Below, one piece after another: positions 1 through 13,421 of a DNA stretch of 64,000 nucleotides. The position numbers and the translations under genes are program-made. The notes beneath the pieces are model-generated. The model was not told where the DNA came from and did not search any database. It saw nothing but the letters and a program-made list of their open reading frames with translations. The DNA comes from Phalacrocorax aristotelis (taxonomy: Eukaryota; Chordata; Aves; Suliformes; Phalacrocoracidae): the NCBI RefSeq assembly GCF_949628215.1, contig NC_134277.1, forward strand, positions 55,004,918 through 55,068,917. The letters are read 5' to 3'. Positions within the stretch are counted from its first letter, which is position 1; the number at the start of each line of letters is the position of its first letter.

Positions 1-3000
1 CATTAATAGGGCAGAAGGAAGGCTGTGCTCCTATAATTTCCAGTTCAATTATTATAGACTGCACAACATCCTAATTCTACTGCAGTCCAAGGCAAAACTC
101 CCACTGGTTTAATGGGGCCAAGATGGCACAAAGTTAATTTCCCAACACAACATAAAAACTGGAAACTGTCCCAGAAGTGTGACTTCAGTGGAGTCTGGAC
201 CTCAGGAGATGAAGCTCTCTGTTGTCTCAGAAAGGCAAATTTTGTACCATGCCAGAAAGATGTTTCTACTGAGGCAGCCATTAGAATAAGGAGCATTGCC
301 ATGATACACAGAAAATGTGCTTGATTAATCAGCTAATGCAATACAGTTTCTGTTGTGCACATAGATTTTTGACATCACCAGAGTGAACTGGGCAACTTTT
401 CTTCCCTTGAGGGCAATCGTGCACATCGTCACTTTCAGCAATACTGTTTCAGCCCACAAGGCATTGGGGAAATGTCTTTTCTGAAGTAGTATCATACTGA
501 AAGAGACCATTTGGGTTATGTGAAGAGAGCAATGCCAGGGTAATGTTATATAGCAGAATGTTTATGAAGCTGATACGCAGTGGTCAGTGTCTATTTCAGT
601 GACATTAATAAAGACTGCTTCAGTTCAAGCAGTGTCCAACCATTAAGTGCCTCTTTGCATGTATTTCATTAAATGCCCATTCTTTGGTAGGTTTCCTACT
701 TATCAGTGATGAAACATCAGAACAATAATTGCTAATATCAGGAAATTTTGCGGAGGCAGGTGAGAGCTGCCTCTTGTTTTTTAATGGTCCGGTGAGACCA
801 CAGAGGACTTATTTTTGCTCAGCAAGGCCAGAAAATTATTATCATGAAACATGACAGAAAATGCAGATAGATTGCCCAGCAAGTAGGTTTTGAAAGCAAG
901 TTGAACTGAGCCCTCTTGTCATTACATAAACTCTCATCCACCAAAGGTATGATGCATGTTTAAAACACCATGAGTTTCCAGCTGCAAGCAAACCTCCATG
1001 AGGAGTATGTGGAAGAGTAATAGCAGGGTGCTCACTTTCTACAGCTACTGTCACAAATGCCTCTATACATGTGGAAGGAGAACCAGAGACCTTGTGAAAG
1101 CAGCAGTGTGGGTCCCTGCTGAAGGTGCTCTGGTGATAGTAAAGCCAGCCTTCCACTTAAACCTCTGGATGCACTTACAACCCAAAATAAAAGCTGCCCA
1201 TGCATACCTGTAAAGCCAGGAAAGAAAAGAGCCTCCTCTCCTCCCTGCTCCCTCTCCAAGTTACCTTCCTCAGAAATTTTATCATCAGAAGCATTTTTAT
1301 GGCTTCCATATTAGGGCAGCAGGGACAGGAGATGATGCTGGTGGGAAGATGCAGGGAGGGAAGAGTGGGCTGTATCTCTATTCCAGTTAATTTCTAATTA
1401 ATTATGTCAAGTGGAACAGTGCCATCCATCCAGACAGCTTGCATCCATCCAGACCCCGTGACATGCCACACTTCTGCCCCTAAAAAATACCCATACCTGG
1501 TTCAGGATTAGTTGGAGGTGGTGTTCATGGGATAGAGATTGAACCTGTTTCACTCATCTAGGGACAAAAGAAGGAAGACTGCATCTCTCCTCTCCACACA
1601 CATTTTTTAAATTATTATTGTTTTTAATGATCTACCATAGCCCTCAGAGCCAGGCTTTGTGAATGCAAGTGCTAAGCAGGCAGGGCTGGCCACCAGATTC
1701 TGAGCAGCAGGACCTGTTCTCCCTCCTCAAACAGCAGAGGCATTGCTCCATTGGGTACAGGGAAACCCCTTCCTTAACTAGCACAGCGAGACCTGGGAGA
1801 TCAGCCCCATAAGGCGAAGTTGCCTCCTGTGGATCCTCTGCGCATACAACGTTAGCCTTTTGTTGTCTCTTGTAGGCCAGCACATGGGTAGCTGCTAGGA
1901 GCTTTGCAAATAACTGTGCACAGGATTGCACAGAACAGACTGGAAAGTAGCTTCTTGCTCTAACTTAGCTGTGTTGACTTCTGGTAGCAGTAGCAGAAAA
2001 AGCTGTCAAACCGATTTTGTTGCAAAACTGAAGAGCCTGTCTGTGCTGCTGCAGGGAACACATCTACTGACTACGAAGGTCAATGCAAATGGGGACTAAG
2101 AGCAGAAATTAATACCGAAGCCTTTGTGGAATTTTGCAAATCCATTTCTTCCCTTTCTAGGTCTTTTTTATTCACGTACACACAAAATTTACAGTAGTCT
2201 TGCATGGTAATTCAGCACTGGAAAGGTACTAACCATCCATTATTTTCTATAAAAGGACTTGATTTTAGCCAGAAGGGGAATGGAGGATTATTTTTGCTAA
2301 TTAGTTCTGAAAATTGTTCACTTTAGACAAGTCACTTTCTCTTTTGGGAACCAATGGACAGTGTGAAAGTGGTGCTGCATCTCTCTTCTTGGGCTTCTCC
2401 AGGATACAGAAGGGCCCGGATAAGAAAATTCAGCTGGCTGCTTCCATGTCATGGCTGGCCTTGTTATGGGCACCTCAGCAAGGTATAAATAACAACATAA
2501 TGATTGAAAACATCAGGCTTCCTCCATCTCATAAAGTTGGGAAGAGGGAATAGTTTTGTGTAGTTATTGATTTCCAGCTGCTTAATTAGTGTTTACAGTA
2601 TCTCTCCTTGAAAATAGCCATGTGCATTTCATTCCCTACTTGCTTGTTTAATTTAATTTAATCAATTGTTACACACCTGTTTCCACTTACTTAAAACAAG
2701 CATTATATGCAGCATAACAAATATGAAGCAACATTAAAAGTAATTAATCTTTATCCTTGAAATGTTTCTCTTGGAGTGGTATAATTAAGAACCCAAGCTA
2801 TAAAAATAATTAGATATCGAGTTTACACCTTAAAACACCAACAGACAAATAACCTACTTTTGCACAGTACAGGCAGACTTGAACATAGATGCACAGAAAG
2901 GAGAAGGAAGAAAACTCCTAGGAAATTTCATAGGAGATTGCAAAAAACCCTTTTCTTTCGCTGAAAGGTGATGCTCTATTAATGAATGCCAGGAAGAGAC

Positions 3001-3548
3001 AGCTTCAGAGGACAGCAAGCAGCTGTATAGCTGTTAAGCTATACCAAAGAGAGATAGATAGGTTCTTTGATTTTGCCATGCACCTTATGCCCAAGCACAT
3101 ATAATACTGTATGCTGCTTTTACTTTCCTAATAAGATGCTGAGTGACATGCTCAGATGCTAAGTTGATAGACCTCCTGCTTATAGGGGAAATCTTGAACG
3201 AGGCTCAAAACCATGAGTCAATTAAAAAAATACCACACGCACACGCTTTTTTTGTTTTTTTCATTTAACGATTTCTGTGCTCTTGCTGGTGCCAAGCATG
3301 CCATCCAGAAGTCAGGCAGGGCCAAGGTGCTGGCCCCAACCACCATGTGCCTTCTGCTGCCCAGGGCTGTAGCATGGCTCTCCCACAACCCCCCCAGAGG
3401 GTTGTGGCAGGCTCATCCCAGGGCATCTTTAAAAATGAGCCCATAGACTCTCCTTGCCCTCTGGAAAGCATAACCATAAACAAACATTAAGCAGCAACAT
3501 TACCCAGAGTTTCACATACATGCTGCTGATAAACTAAACCAGAAGCAT

Positions 3549-3592
3549 GGGATTAATATCTGAGAAGCCCGGGATTAATATCTGAGAAGCCC
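3549..3592. repeat. Exact 22-bp tandem duplication
   Basis: A 22-base unit beginning GGGATTAATATCTGAGAAGC occurs twice head to tail without a mismatch, which suggests a recent duplication in non-coding DNA. Confidence 0.95.
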
Positions 3593-5289
3593 TGTGTTTC
3601 ACATAGCCTCTGAGTCTCTCCAGCTGTCTTAGACTTTTGGGGTTCCTATCTGTCTTCCACTGAGACCTTTATCTTCTTCTCTTGTATGATCTAAAGAGAG
3701 TAATTGATTTATTCCTCCAAAGGGCTTCAGTGACTGTGACAGCAATTTCACACAGTTCATACGAATACCCTGCTGGATCATCACTTCTCCCTGTGGACCA
3801 GGGAAAAAAAGAATAAAGTCCTAACGACCCCAAACTAAAGCAAGGAGTTATTTTTTTTATTTTTAAAATTTTTCTTCCAAATTTGCTTTCCTTATTTCTT
3901 TCTTTCAATGTCTGGCAATCCCCAGTGAGTCTGACATAAGTCCCTAACTTGTCTGGTTTCTGCAGAACAGCGCATTGCCAGATGACTGCTCACGCTTCAC
4001 TGACGATATTCTGTCATCTATCGGTGCTAACTATGGATCAGTGTCTGTCTCTACAGCCTTTTTAATAGGTACTTTATTATTTTGACACATTACCTTCCCT
4101 CTTGTTAATCTAGGGATTAGCAGTGACATGTCTAAATTCATGCTTAACTGTGTTAACATTATCCCTCTTGTATTGAATTTGCTGCGATCTCACACTGCTA
4201 GCTGCCTAGCAGAAGACCAACACATCTTCTTGCTTAAATATTCCCACTGAGACTCTCTGAGTTTGTCTTTGTGGACTCTAAAGCTTTACCTGACAGGTTG
4301 GCTACAATACAGAGCACAAAAAAATAACTGAATCTGAGAGGATATTAAAAAAAAAAAATTCAGTGTATCTCCCATAGCGGAAGTAAAGAATGAAAGACTA
4401 AAGAAGGAGTAAAATTATAAACTAAGAGGAAATCAGTAACAGAAAAGCGTCTGCACAGTCATACAACACATAGGGAGAATAATTTCTCAATCTGCCAGAC
4501 TCAGCCAGGATCCACAAAATCATTCTCACTGGATGCTTTGCTGATTTCCATCCCTGGCTTTTCTTCACCATGGATAAGTGCCTACTGTCCAGGAGCTGCA
4601 TCCATTAGGCAAGTAGCATCTGTGACCTTCCCTGCCTTCCTTGTGGATTCCCAGAAAAGACCCTCTCCCAGTAGTCACTCTGGCACATAAGCATGACCCC
4701 TAGCACAGGGACCTAGGCTTACTGCTTTTCCTGTTTGCAGCCACCTGTATGTTTGACACTGTGTTCCTCTTTCTGCTTTTCTCCTCAGTCCCCTCTCTTT
4801 CTCACTGCTTCTTTCTTCCTCCTGTCTTCATTCTAGTCTTATATCTTTTGTCAACCCTACACCTCCTCCTTCTTCCATGTGTTTATTTTTTGCTTTGATA
4901 AGAATACATTTTTCGTAACACTCCAGTGACAATAGAGGGAATATTTATAATTGAGTAAAGATTTGGATTTGGGATGTGTTGAACTTTGAGAAAAGACTCA
5001 GAAGAGAGCAAAGAGCTTGAGGCAGAACATTTGTTTGCAGGCTATGACGGTTGCACTCAAAATTCATAAGAACTCTTGGCTCTCTTCTAGGATATTTCTG
5101 ATAGAAGAGGACAACAGCTTCAGACTCAGCTCTTTCCACTGAGATTGGAGAATGGCGGCAGAAATTAGTAGCTATAATAAAACTGACTTTGTAAATTGCA
5201 CCAGAGGAGAAAACTCCCTGGAATCTCTAAAAACTTTGGAAAGATGTACGAAGTTGAAAATCTGGAAAACTTTTGTTGCCATCCAGCCA

Positions 5290-5704
5290 GATTTGGGTGG
5301 AAAAGATTAAGAGAGTGGAGAAACTTCTTGGAGAGAAAAGACTAAAGGGGCTGGGACTCTTCGGTTTGGAGACGCTAGGCTCCTCAGGGTTGTAGAATCA
5401 GGAAAGTGGCAGAGAAAGTGAATGCAGACCTCTTTTGCACGAAATCCTGCAGTTCTAGAACTAGAGGCCATTCATCAGAAGTAGGAGATCAGTTTAAAAC
5501 TGATAAAACAAAAGAGTTCACACAACAAGTAGCAAATCTCGACTTTGTTTCCACAGGAAGTAGTGGGAGATTATGGTATCTTAGGGTACAAAAAGGATTA
5601 GACATGGTAATGGAGAAGGCAGCAGGGTAGTCTCTCTGAGTGGGATGTTGGATTAGATGGTCTCAAGAGGTCCTTCTCAACCTGTCTTCCTGTGATTCTG
5701 TGAC
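5290..5704 (+). mobile_element. CR1 LINE fragment, 5'-truncated and decayed
   Basis: The segment follows the CR1 3' layout. It has the degraded end of ORF2 (around 5347, a stretch translating like GLGLFGLETLGS), then the 3' part with GGATTAGATGGTCTCAAGAGG and TCCTTCTCAACCTGTCTTCC, and ends in TGTGATTCTGTGA. Many substitutions and stops show that it is old and inactive. Confidence 0.8.
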
Positions 5705-8144
5705 ATTATCAGAAGCTAACAGGGACATGTAGAAACATACACTCTAATGGCCTTTATCCGACCATTGTGGCTGCTGAGGACATAGGAGGAGAGCAACCTG
5801 CAGAAACGTAGTCAGGCTCTCCCTGAAAACCATTTACTAGTTTCACTGTCAAAGGTATAACCCTGTTGCTGGTGGTCTGGCCCTGTAGCCCGTTTCTCAT
5901 GCTCTTAACTACTGGGTGCTATACTGGGAGCTTGGATAGCCATAAACTGACTGTTCTGTGCTTTGTCTTAATCTGTGGTCCTTAACCCCTTTGCTAGTCT
6001 GTGATCCTGAAGTGCTCATGAGCACCCTTGGAAAGAGCAAAAATTGAATTCGTTTCCCCAGGTTTCCAAGTGAGGGTTAAGTCACTTTATGTATTGGACT
6101 AATACATTTGGGCTACCTTTAAACTAATGAATCTACATATAGATGAATGTCTGCTTCATCCCTCCTTTGTCTAGCTTCAGGTCTCTCATTTTTGTTATAC
6201 TTGCTCAACTGTTGCTCTTTCCCCATTTCTTTCTACGTCTGCCCCTTGTTTTCAGCTTCCCCTGTCCCATACCCAGCTAGAACATTTCCCCCATACTGCT
6301 CACAAACCCCTTCGTTCACCTCCTGCCTGGGTGGTAGTAAGCCCAGCTGCTGCGTGCTTTGGCAGCAATTGCTTCCCTCTGCCCATTTTTGAGGATGGGT
6401 TTGCTAGGCAACAGCTGGAAACAACCTGCTGACACAACGAGGCTATTGCATCAGCTCCCAGAACGAGATTTCTTTGGCACTAGCTGCTCCAAATTTCCCT
6501 GGACACCTCACTCCATCTCCCCTCCGCACATACACGCTCTCAGTCCTCTGTGGGTCAGCTCAGCAGGAAACCCAAGCCTGAGAAATGCACTTCTCACATT
6601 TGCCTGGCCCGGTTTGGGTACCCTTGCTTCTATTTTTTAAATGGGACAAGGATGCGAGGAGTCCAGGCTACCCTGCTTCCAACGTGCTCTGCTCTGATTA
6701 GAGCAACCCTAGATCTGGAACAGCTCTCCTGATGTAATGAGAGTAAATTTTCTCATTATTGCTATTCCTTGTAGATCCAAAATTAAGGGCAGTGGAGCCC
6801 TTATGCAGGACATTACAGAAGTGTCACTGATACAATAGACTCTAGTTTTCAAGTAATTAGGTTTTTCCTTTTTTTCCCCCCAGGAGACTCCCCATAATTT
6901 CTCTCTTTTTTAGGAGCTTAGGAAAACCTCTGGAAAGTCTGGGCAACTTTTAAAAAGCTAACTCACCAGCAAGATAATACTTAACTACAGACTGTTCTCC
7001 CCCCCACACCTTGTTTCACAGTAGGTCTACAATAGCTTGACCTGAGTTGTCTGTTGGAAAGGAAGCTCTATTTGTTGTGAAAGGTGCATCTTACTATATG
7101 TTCACAGACTGGGAGCTGATCTAAAGCAACTTCCCAAAAATTTGCACAGTGAGATTGAAATAGGATGGAGTTTGGGGGTGTCAACGTGAGCACTACAGTT
7201 TTCTTCACCACCCAGGACCTTCATCCTGCTCCTTTTTGTGACCCCTGGCAACCTGCCACCTTAACAGATGCTTGCTTTACCTAAAGTCCCTCCAATAAGT
7301 ACTTACTGCAGCCATTCCTGGAGGCAGCTGGCTAAGCAGAGATCACAGAAAGACAGGAACATTTTACCTGTGTGTTTGTAGAAGCCTTTCACAGGTGACA
7401 GAGCCAGAGCCTGCCCATGACATGCAAGGGAAACATGTGTCAACATCTTCAGAAGAAGCCCCAGGAAGCCCTCACACTTCCTTAGGATAAGAGATGGTTG
7501 TGGTGGTGAGGAAACTAAAAACTTCTTAGCTCCTGACTTTTGGTCTCTCTTGCTTCTTGCCTCCTCACTACTTCCACGACTATCATTAACTATAAGCTCT
7601 AGTGTCCTAACAGGTTTCTTTTGTATTTTTAATGGGGCTAGGGTAGGGGTAGGGAATCAGGAAAAGGCTGCCTGTGTTCTGCATTATTTGTCATGGTAAT
7701 AAATGTTTCCCATCTTAAGGTCGAATAGCCTCAATGGGACACACCTGTGTCCCCCTTACTAGCTGTGATCTGTGCTAATTGAGTGAGTGATGCACCCATT
7801 GAAAGACAATGGAAAAGAATGAAATGAAGATGGATGAAATCAAATGCACCTCTCTAGCGAGCTGAGAACAGTGTTGTTTCACATTCTTTTAATTCCTGGA
7901 ACTCTCAGATGTTCTGATTCTGAATTTTTCATTTGATAACAAAATAGCATTTTTGTTCACGCTTCAGCCTATTTTATCTATACCCATTTCTATAGGGAAG
8001 ATCAAAACCTTGTTTCTGGAGCAGAGGGAGTTAAAACAGTCAACAGCCTTACAAAGTGACACTGCAGCTGTTTCTTAAGTAGGAATGGATCTTAATGAAA
8101 GGCTGCTCATAAAATTATTATCGCAGCAGCAAGTAGAGGTCCCA

Positions 8145-8232
8145 ACTGATATTAGGCCCCTATTGTGCCAGGCACCGTATGAACACATTAGGAGAGAATA
8201 ACTTCTCCGCAAGGAATTTAAAACCTCATTAG
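8145..8232 (+). repeat. Possible ancient dispersed repeat
   Basis: The stretch TTGTGCCAGGCACCGTATGA, followed by an AACACATT-like spacer, a polar middle and ATTAGATAAGACAG, resembles the tail shared by old amniote SINE/LINE families (pattern tgtgccaggcactgtacaaacac ... caatctaa ... agacaagac). A shorter relative starts near 34140. Assigned by eye only. Confidence 0.35.
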
Positions 8233-9518
8233 ATAAGACAGAAGGAAGCTGTGCCAGGAATAAGGGCCCCCATGGGGTAAAGAAAAAGGCCCTGGTCACA
8301 GGCAAATCACATGGTAGAGCCCAGAATAAGATGCTGGGTTCTCGCTGCCCAGGCTCGCTGGTAGCCCTAGAGGAGAAAGTCATTCGTATCTAGCAGCTGA
8401 GGACCAGTTTATTCCTATTGCTTGAAGCCAAGATTTGAGTCTCTCTTTTTTCTAACACAAATTCCAGTCGTGCCCAGGGAAAGCCCGGGGCCTGACCTGG
8501 GGCACCTCCTCACCACACACTGGGATGCAATACGGAGGCAGCACGCCCAGATTACGTAGAGCTGGGCTGTGCATCCAGCTGGAGGTCAGCATCACGTTTA
8601 AAGCAGGCGTGCCCATGATATTCAGCTGTCACACCCCCTGTCCTGAGCCCTGCCTTCATCATAAGCCAGTGTCAAATCTTCTTTGGACTTGAAGTTGGAA
8701 GGGGGTGAACTCCCAAGATAGTACTTTTCTTGGAGTCTGTTGGCAGCATTGACAATTAGGCAACTGATGCATTAACATGCCAGAGAGGCTCTGATGTTTA
8801 TTCATGTGCTGCTCTCGAGGGTTTATTGAATTGATGCCTGGTAAAGCAACTAATGGGAGCCCTTGGCAGGGTACCTTAGATGGATTTCCTTATTATCTCT
8901 CTAGATTTTATACTCTCTAGCAAAATCAATATTCAAGCTGGTGCACAATGCAGCTTCTTTTTGCTTCAGGGTTTAAAGATTTATGGGGCATCAGGGAAAA
9001 CCAGTGAAGGCAAAAGGCAATGACAAAAGAAGTAAAATCCAAGTGACACAGATTGCTACTGAACTAGGGTGGGCAAAAGCAATCATCAGTTTTTGAATTT
9101 TCTGCCTGTGTTAGGGAACCACTTTTTAGTTGACTTCCCCTGCCACACCCCTCCTTTCCTCCCTCCTGCTTTGGTGAGGCTGCACGTTGCCCTTGCACTC
9201 CAGAACTTGTGACCAGGGCTAAGGAAGTGCTGAGCCTGTAACAGGGAGTTACAAGGATTTCAGGTGACAGCTTTAGGTTTCTGCGGCCAAGAGATGATGA
9301 AAGAGCACTGGAGAGCAGGGAAACATACCACAGCTGTAACATACCTAACCCCATGCATCTTACCCTTTTCCATACCAGGTCTGAGCTGTATTGCATGGAC
9401 CTTTGTGGGTCCTCAACAGCCCTGTGAAACAGAGTCAATGGCTGTACTTGCAGAGGTGGAATATGGAGGAAAACAGTCTAGCTTCTTTAGCTCAAATACT
9501 TCAATTTCTCCACCTAGT

Positions 9519-9620
9519 CTGTTTTTGGTTTTGTGGTCTGTTTTTTTGGTTGTGGTTTTTTTGTGGTGTTTTTTGTGGGTTTTTGGTTTTTTTTTTTTTG
9601 TGTTGTGTTTTGTTTTGTCG
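9519..9620. repeat. G/T low-complexity tract
   Basis: About 100 bases almost entirely of T and G on the plus strand, with T runs up to 13. The open frames crossing it (Phe/Val/Trp/Gly/Leu-rich) are composition artefacts. Confidence 0.9.
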
Positions 9621-12600
9621 GAAGTCCTGCAGTGTCACAGGGTCAATTTTCTTCAAATTTCAAACTTGCAAACTGCCTAGCATTAATTCTTTTCGCAAGC
9701 AATGTAGCCCTCCCTGCGCCCCCCAAGATACGACCTACTGCCTTGTGAGCCTGCAAGCTAATCTGTATGGTTCTAGCTAGTTAGAGCAATTATGATACTC
9801 AATCGGAAATGTTGTTATTTCATTAATTCTGTGGAGTTATCATTAAGATTCCCACCATATTTGCTTATGACTGCCCTAAAGGGAAATAAATGAGTTTAAA
9901 AGGTTTGTAACACTGTGAGTCAAGTGGGTGCACAGCTGGCTCCCGCACTCAGCATGCTACCCCTGGACTTTCCTGATCACAAAATTACTGTGTGTTTTCT
10001 TTTCTCTCCCATCTTCAACAGCAGCACTATGAAGCTTACTCCAGCCACCCTTGTAACACGCTCGGAGGAGTTAAAGTGAAATATCACTTGTTATGTGCTA
10101 GAATAAGTCAGAAGATTTTTCTTTTTCCCATCGCTTGGTATGCTTTTTATTGCTACAAGGTTACAACTTAAGTGTTAAAAAAACATTGAGGGCTTGAAAG
10201 GTTATCTAGCTATAAATGCAAACTAGTTCCAGGTAACTTATCTGTGGGTGTCTGTTGCATATGGGTGAACCCTAGCTTGTCCTTATAGATTGCACAAGAT
10301 TATTTTATCATTAAATTGAAATGAGGAATGTGATTGCACATACCAATCATCTAGAGACTATTCAAACAGGAAAGTTTTGTTAGTAGGAATCAGATTGAGT
10401 CCTGGTTGAGAATACAAATGCTCGGATTCAAATAGCGCCAGAGGTCCTGCATGATCTTTCTAATCAAGAAGAGCTGCCACCTGCCAATACCATCTTCTGT
10501 ACATATGGACATAAGACGGGCAGACAGTGTTTGCAGCATCACATACCTACAGAGCTTTTATTCATCAAGCTGCAGTGATATTTGCAAAAAACATATTGCT
10601 TCATGGGAGGAATCACAGCCCTGGTCAGCTGAGGTAAGAAAGCTTCTTAGCCATCCTCCCTTCCAGAAGCCGTTCAGCACGGGCATCATTGTACATCCTC
10701 CACCTTGCTCGTTATTTGCCTTCCTCCACAAACTGAGGTACATCTGCAAGTGCAGTTCATAAGCCAGTGGACAGAGAAAAAAACTAAGCCAAATTTATTG
10801 CTTTTTCCACCAAGACTTAGGTGAAGGTTGTGTCAGTCCTGTTTGCATGCTGCCTGGAGATACTGTAACCATTACAAATCTTGATGTATAAACTCTTAAA
10901 CACTAGATGGTGTGGAAGTGGTGTACAAATCCCATGCGGGGTCTCAAGAAAGGGGCAAATTTCAACCAGTAAAATTCATGGCCCAGCAAGCTGTGGAGGA
11001 TCTTGTCAGTTCCTATGTTACCTACTTCTCTCTCCCAATCATTTTATTACCCTGAACATCTGTGGCAACGTAGAGGTGCAGGGAGCCTCGAGGCTGCTCA
11101 GCATGTTTGACTCCATTTTCTCCTTAAACATGTGCAAATGCTACTTCTATTTGCACCTTTGCAGAGCTGTGATTTGCAACACCAAAGCCTAAAAGACACC
11201 TAAGATCCCTCCAGAGCATTAAACAAACACACCAGTAGGACATCTCATAGTCTGGGAAGTGCTAAATTGAAAGCAGTAGTACAAACTGCACTGCTTTGAA
11301 AATGAACCATTTGATTTTCTTTGCTGTGATCCAAACCTGACAGGTCTTTTCTCATGGCTTTTTCTAGATGAATCCAGGCTCTGCAGACTCCCCAGAAAAC
11401 TGAAGCAGGATGCTGATTCAAGGTTTCTAATGTAGAAAACCTTGTGTTTCTAATCTCATTTTGTTTTTAATTGGATTTATGTGAAGCAAATAGGAAAGGA
11501 AGAGGACAGCCAGGAGACTAGCCACAGTAATAGCAGGTATTTAACATTTTATAAGCTGTCTGTAAGCTTCTGGTTTGATACTGACAGTAGATACAAACCT
11601 CATAAAATTAGTCAGAGGCAAGTTACTATCAAGTTAAAAGCTAGAAAGTGGCTAGGACTGTACAAGGTAATTTGGGCTGGAGGATTAATATTGGTTGAAG
11701 ACTGTGTTAAAATAAATAGCTATAAGGAGAATACCTTCTAGTGGTATCCCCTGGGCTGCCTGCAAGTTCTTAATTTTCTTCTCAAAAATAAGCCCTTTCC
11801 TCTTCCTTTTAAATGACTTTGCAAAGAGCAGCCCTAACCCCTATGATTGCCAGTAGGAGCATAGTAAGTTTTGCAGTCACAGAATAGCAAAATACATAGC
11901 GCCTCTCCTTGAAACATCCTTTAAAAATGCCTGCTTTTCTGGCCAGTCATCCTATCGCAAATAAAACTGCTGTGATCAGAACCTTCTATAATGCAGTGCT
12001 GTGCTCATTTGTTTCTGTGATATGCCATGCATTTCAGGAAAAAGGCCACAATTATTAAAACCAAAATCCACCAGTCTGTCCTCCATCAGTCTTTTCCTTC
12101 TGCTGAGTCATTAACTAAAGAATTTCGGAAAGATTTCTGCAACTGGAAAAAAAGGGGAAAAAAAGTGTTATTTTCTTTGTATGTTGAGAGAAAGATCAAG
12201 ATTAGTCTTAAAAGGAAATGGGTGCAAAAGATGACAAAACGTGATCTCAAATATTTCAGTTCCATGTTCTTCACTGCCTATGGTTCTTATTCTTTGTTTT
12301 GTGTGCTAAAGAACCTGATTCTGCTTGATAATATCAGTGGTAATATCAGCATAAATCAAGAAAGTAGTATAAGACTACAATAAAGACCGTTCTCTCCCAT
12401 GGTGTTTACATGAAATTTATGCAGAATTTAACCCTGATTTTTCATTTAAGAGAATTTAAAAACTGGGGGACATGCTTTGGTGGAAGAGACCATTAAACGA
12501 TAAAGCAGCTATCTAAGAGATTTTCTAGGCATATTTTATACTTAGAAAGGCAGGCAAACAATTCTTTATGGTTATGTTGTGAGACCAGAATTTCTGACTT

Positions 12601-13013
12601 TGAATTTCTTCAGAAAAACAACAAACCTTCAGTTCATTACATTGACTGCCCTTGTAAAACTGGATAATGGTCTCTGCAAATTGAAGCTGTAAATTACTGA
12701 TTTCACATGGTGGGACGGGGTTGACTAGACTAATTAGTCAAACAGTTGCATTCAAAGTTCAAGCAAGCCAGGCAAATACCATCCACATATATGTATACGT
12801 TCTTCTCTCTGGAGCATCTAGATCATTGCCACAGCTTGCTGAGAAATATCATGGCAGCAGGTCCAGTGCCAGTTCTACCTGCACTGCCGACGCAGACTGA
12901 AAGTTCCCTGAAACACACACTCCGTCCCTTCGGATGAATGCATGGCTTAGTGGGAGAGGGTCCTGACCTAGGCTGTGGCAATGAGACACAGACTAGTAAA
13001 ACGACATTGCAGG

Positions 13014-13421
13014 TCAGCTATCCCTTCCACATAAAGCCTTGAGGATGAGACTGGAACAACTCCTTACATTGTGTAAAAATGCCTTAAACTCCTTTTTTGC
13101 TTGGGGAGGTCCTTTTATTTCCTTTTTACTGGTGGAGAGCTCCTGTGGGTCAGACTCAGCTGAATTCAGCTCAGGTGTTGTCCTGGCAGGAAACTGCTTT
13201 GGGGGTGCCCCTGACCACAGGGCAGAGAGTAAGCCTGTTGCTGCGGTATTTTTGCTAGGAGCTTTTTGGAGCACCATTTCTGAGCACCCACTTTGAGGAT
13301 GAGCAGTGTCAGCAGCATCTGGAAACGCTTGTTTATTCTGGGCTTTTCTTTCTCCCTCCCAATCAGAGAGTCCGAGCTCAGAAAACAGATGGGATTGTTC
13401 TACTAGTAATTGGTCCAGCTG
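13014..13421 (-). CDS. ITPRID1: ITPRID1 exon A, terminal coding exon
   Basis: The exon follows a polypyrimidine tract and TCTCTGCAG, begins in phase 0 and reads 135 codons to a TGA at 13014-13016. It opens with QLDQLLVEQSHLFSELGL, which continues the coiled coil of exons C and B and resembles the ITPRID2 segment LMQEQSYLKSELGL. After that comes a polar, probably disordered stretch with Ser, Pro and Lys (for example SDPQELSTSKKEIKG). The protein ends in a mixed hydrophobic/basic tail, FKAFLHNVRSCSSLILKAL followed by CGRDS. The acceptor is a tandem CAGCAG, so transcripts may include or skip the first Gln. I did not find a convincing poly(A) signal close downstream; several AATAAA variants exist on the minus strand but none stands out. 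Confidence 0.85.
   Translation of the reverse strand, partial: QLDQLLVEQSHLFSELGLSDWEGERKAQNKQAFPDAADTAHPQSGCSEMVLQKAPSKNTAATGLLSALWSGAPPKQFPARTTPELNSAESDPQELSTSKKEIKGPPQAKKEFKAFLHNVRSCSSLILKALCGRDS

Larger units (their letters stand above)
1..13013. other. Downstream flank of ITPRID1, no supported gene
   Basis: No open frame here resembles a known protein on either strand. The region holds the CR1 fragment near 5.3 kb, the 22-bp duplication, the G/T tract, the possible ancient repeat at 8.1 kb and one weak exon-like segment on the plus strand (3966-4068). The 3' UTR of ITPRID1 should begin below 13014, but its end cannot be placed. I looked for PPP1R17 motifs, expected here from mammalian synteny, and saw none. 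Confidence 0.6.

Noticed and set aside
9264..9780. Three overlapping plus-strand open frames of 71-138 codons
   Set aside because: They cross the G/T low-complexity tract; their Phe/Val/Trp/Leu/Gly-rich translations reflect base composition.
1..13013. PPP1R17, expected downstream by mammalian synteny
   Set aside because: None of its Lys-rich repeat motifs could be seen on either strand; it may lie outside the window.
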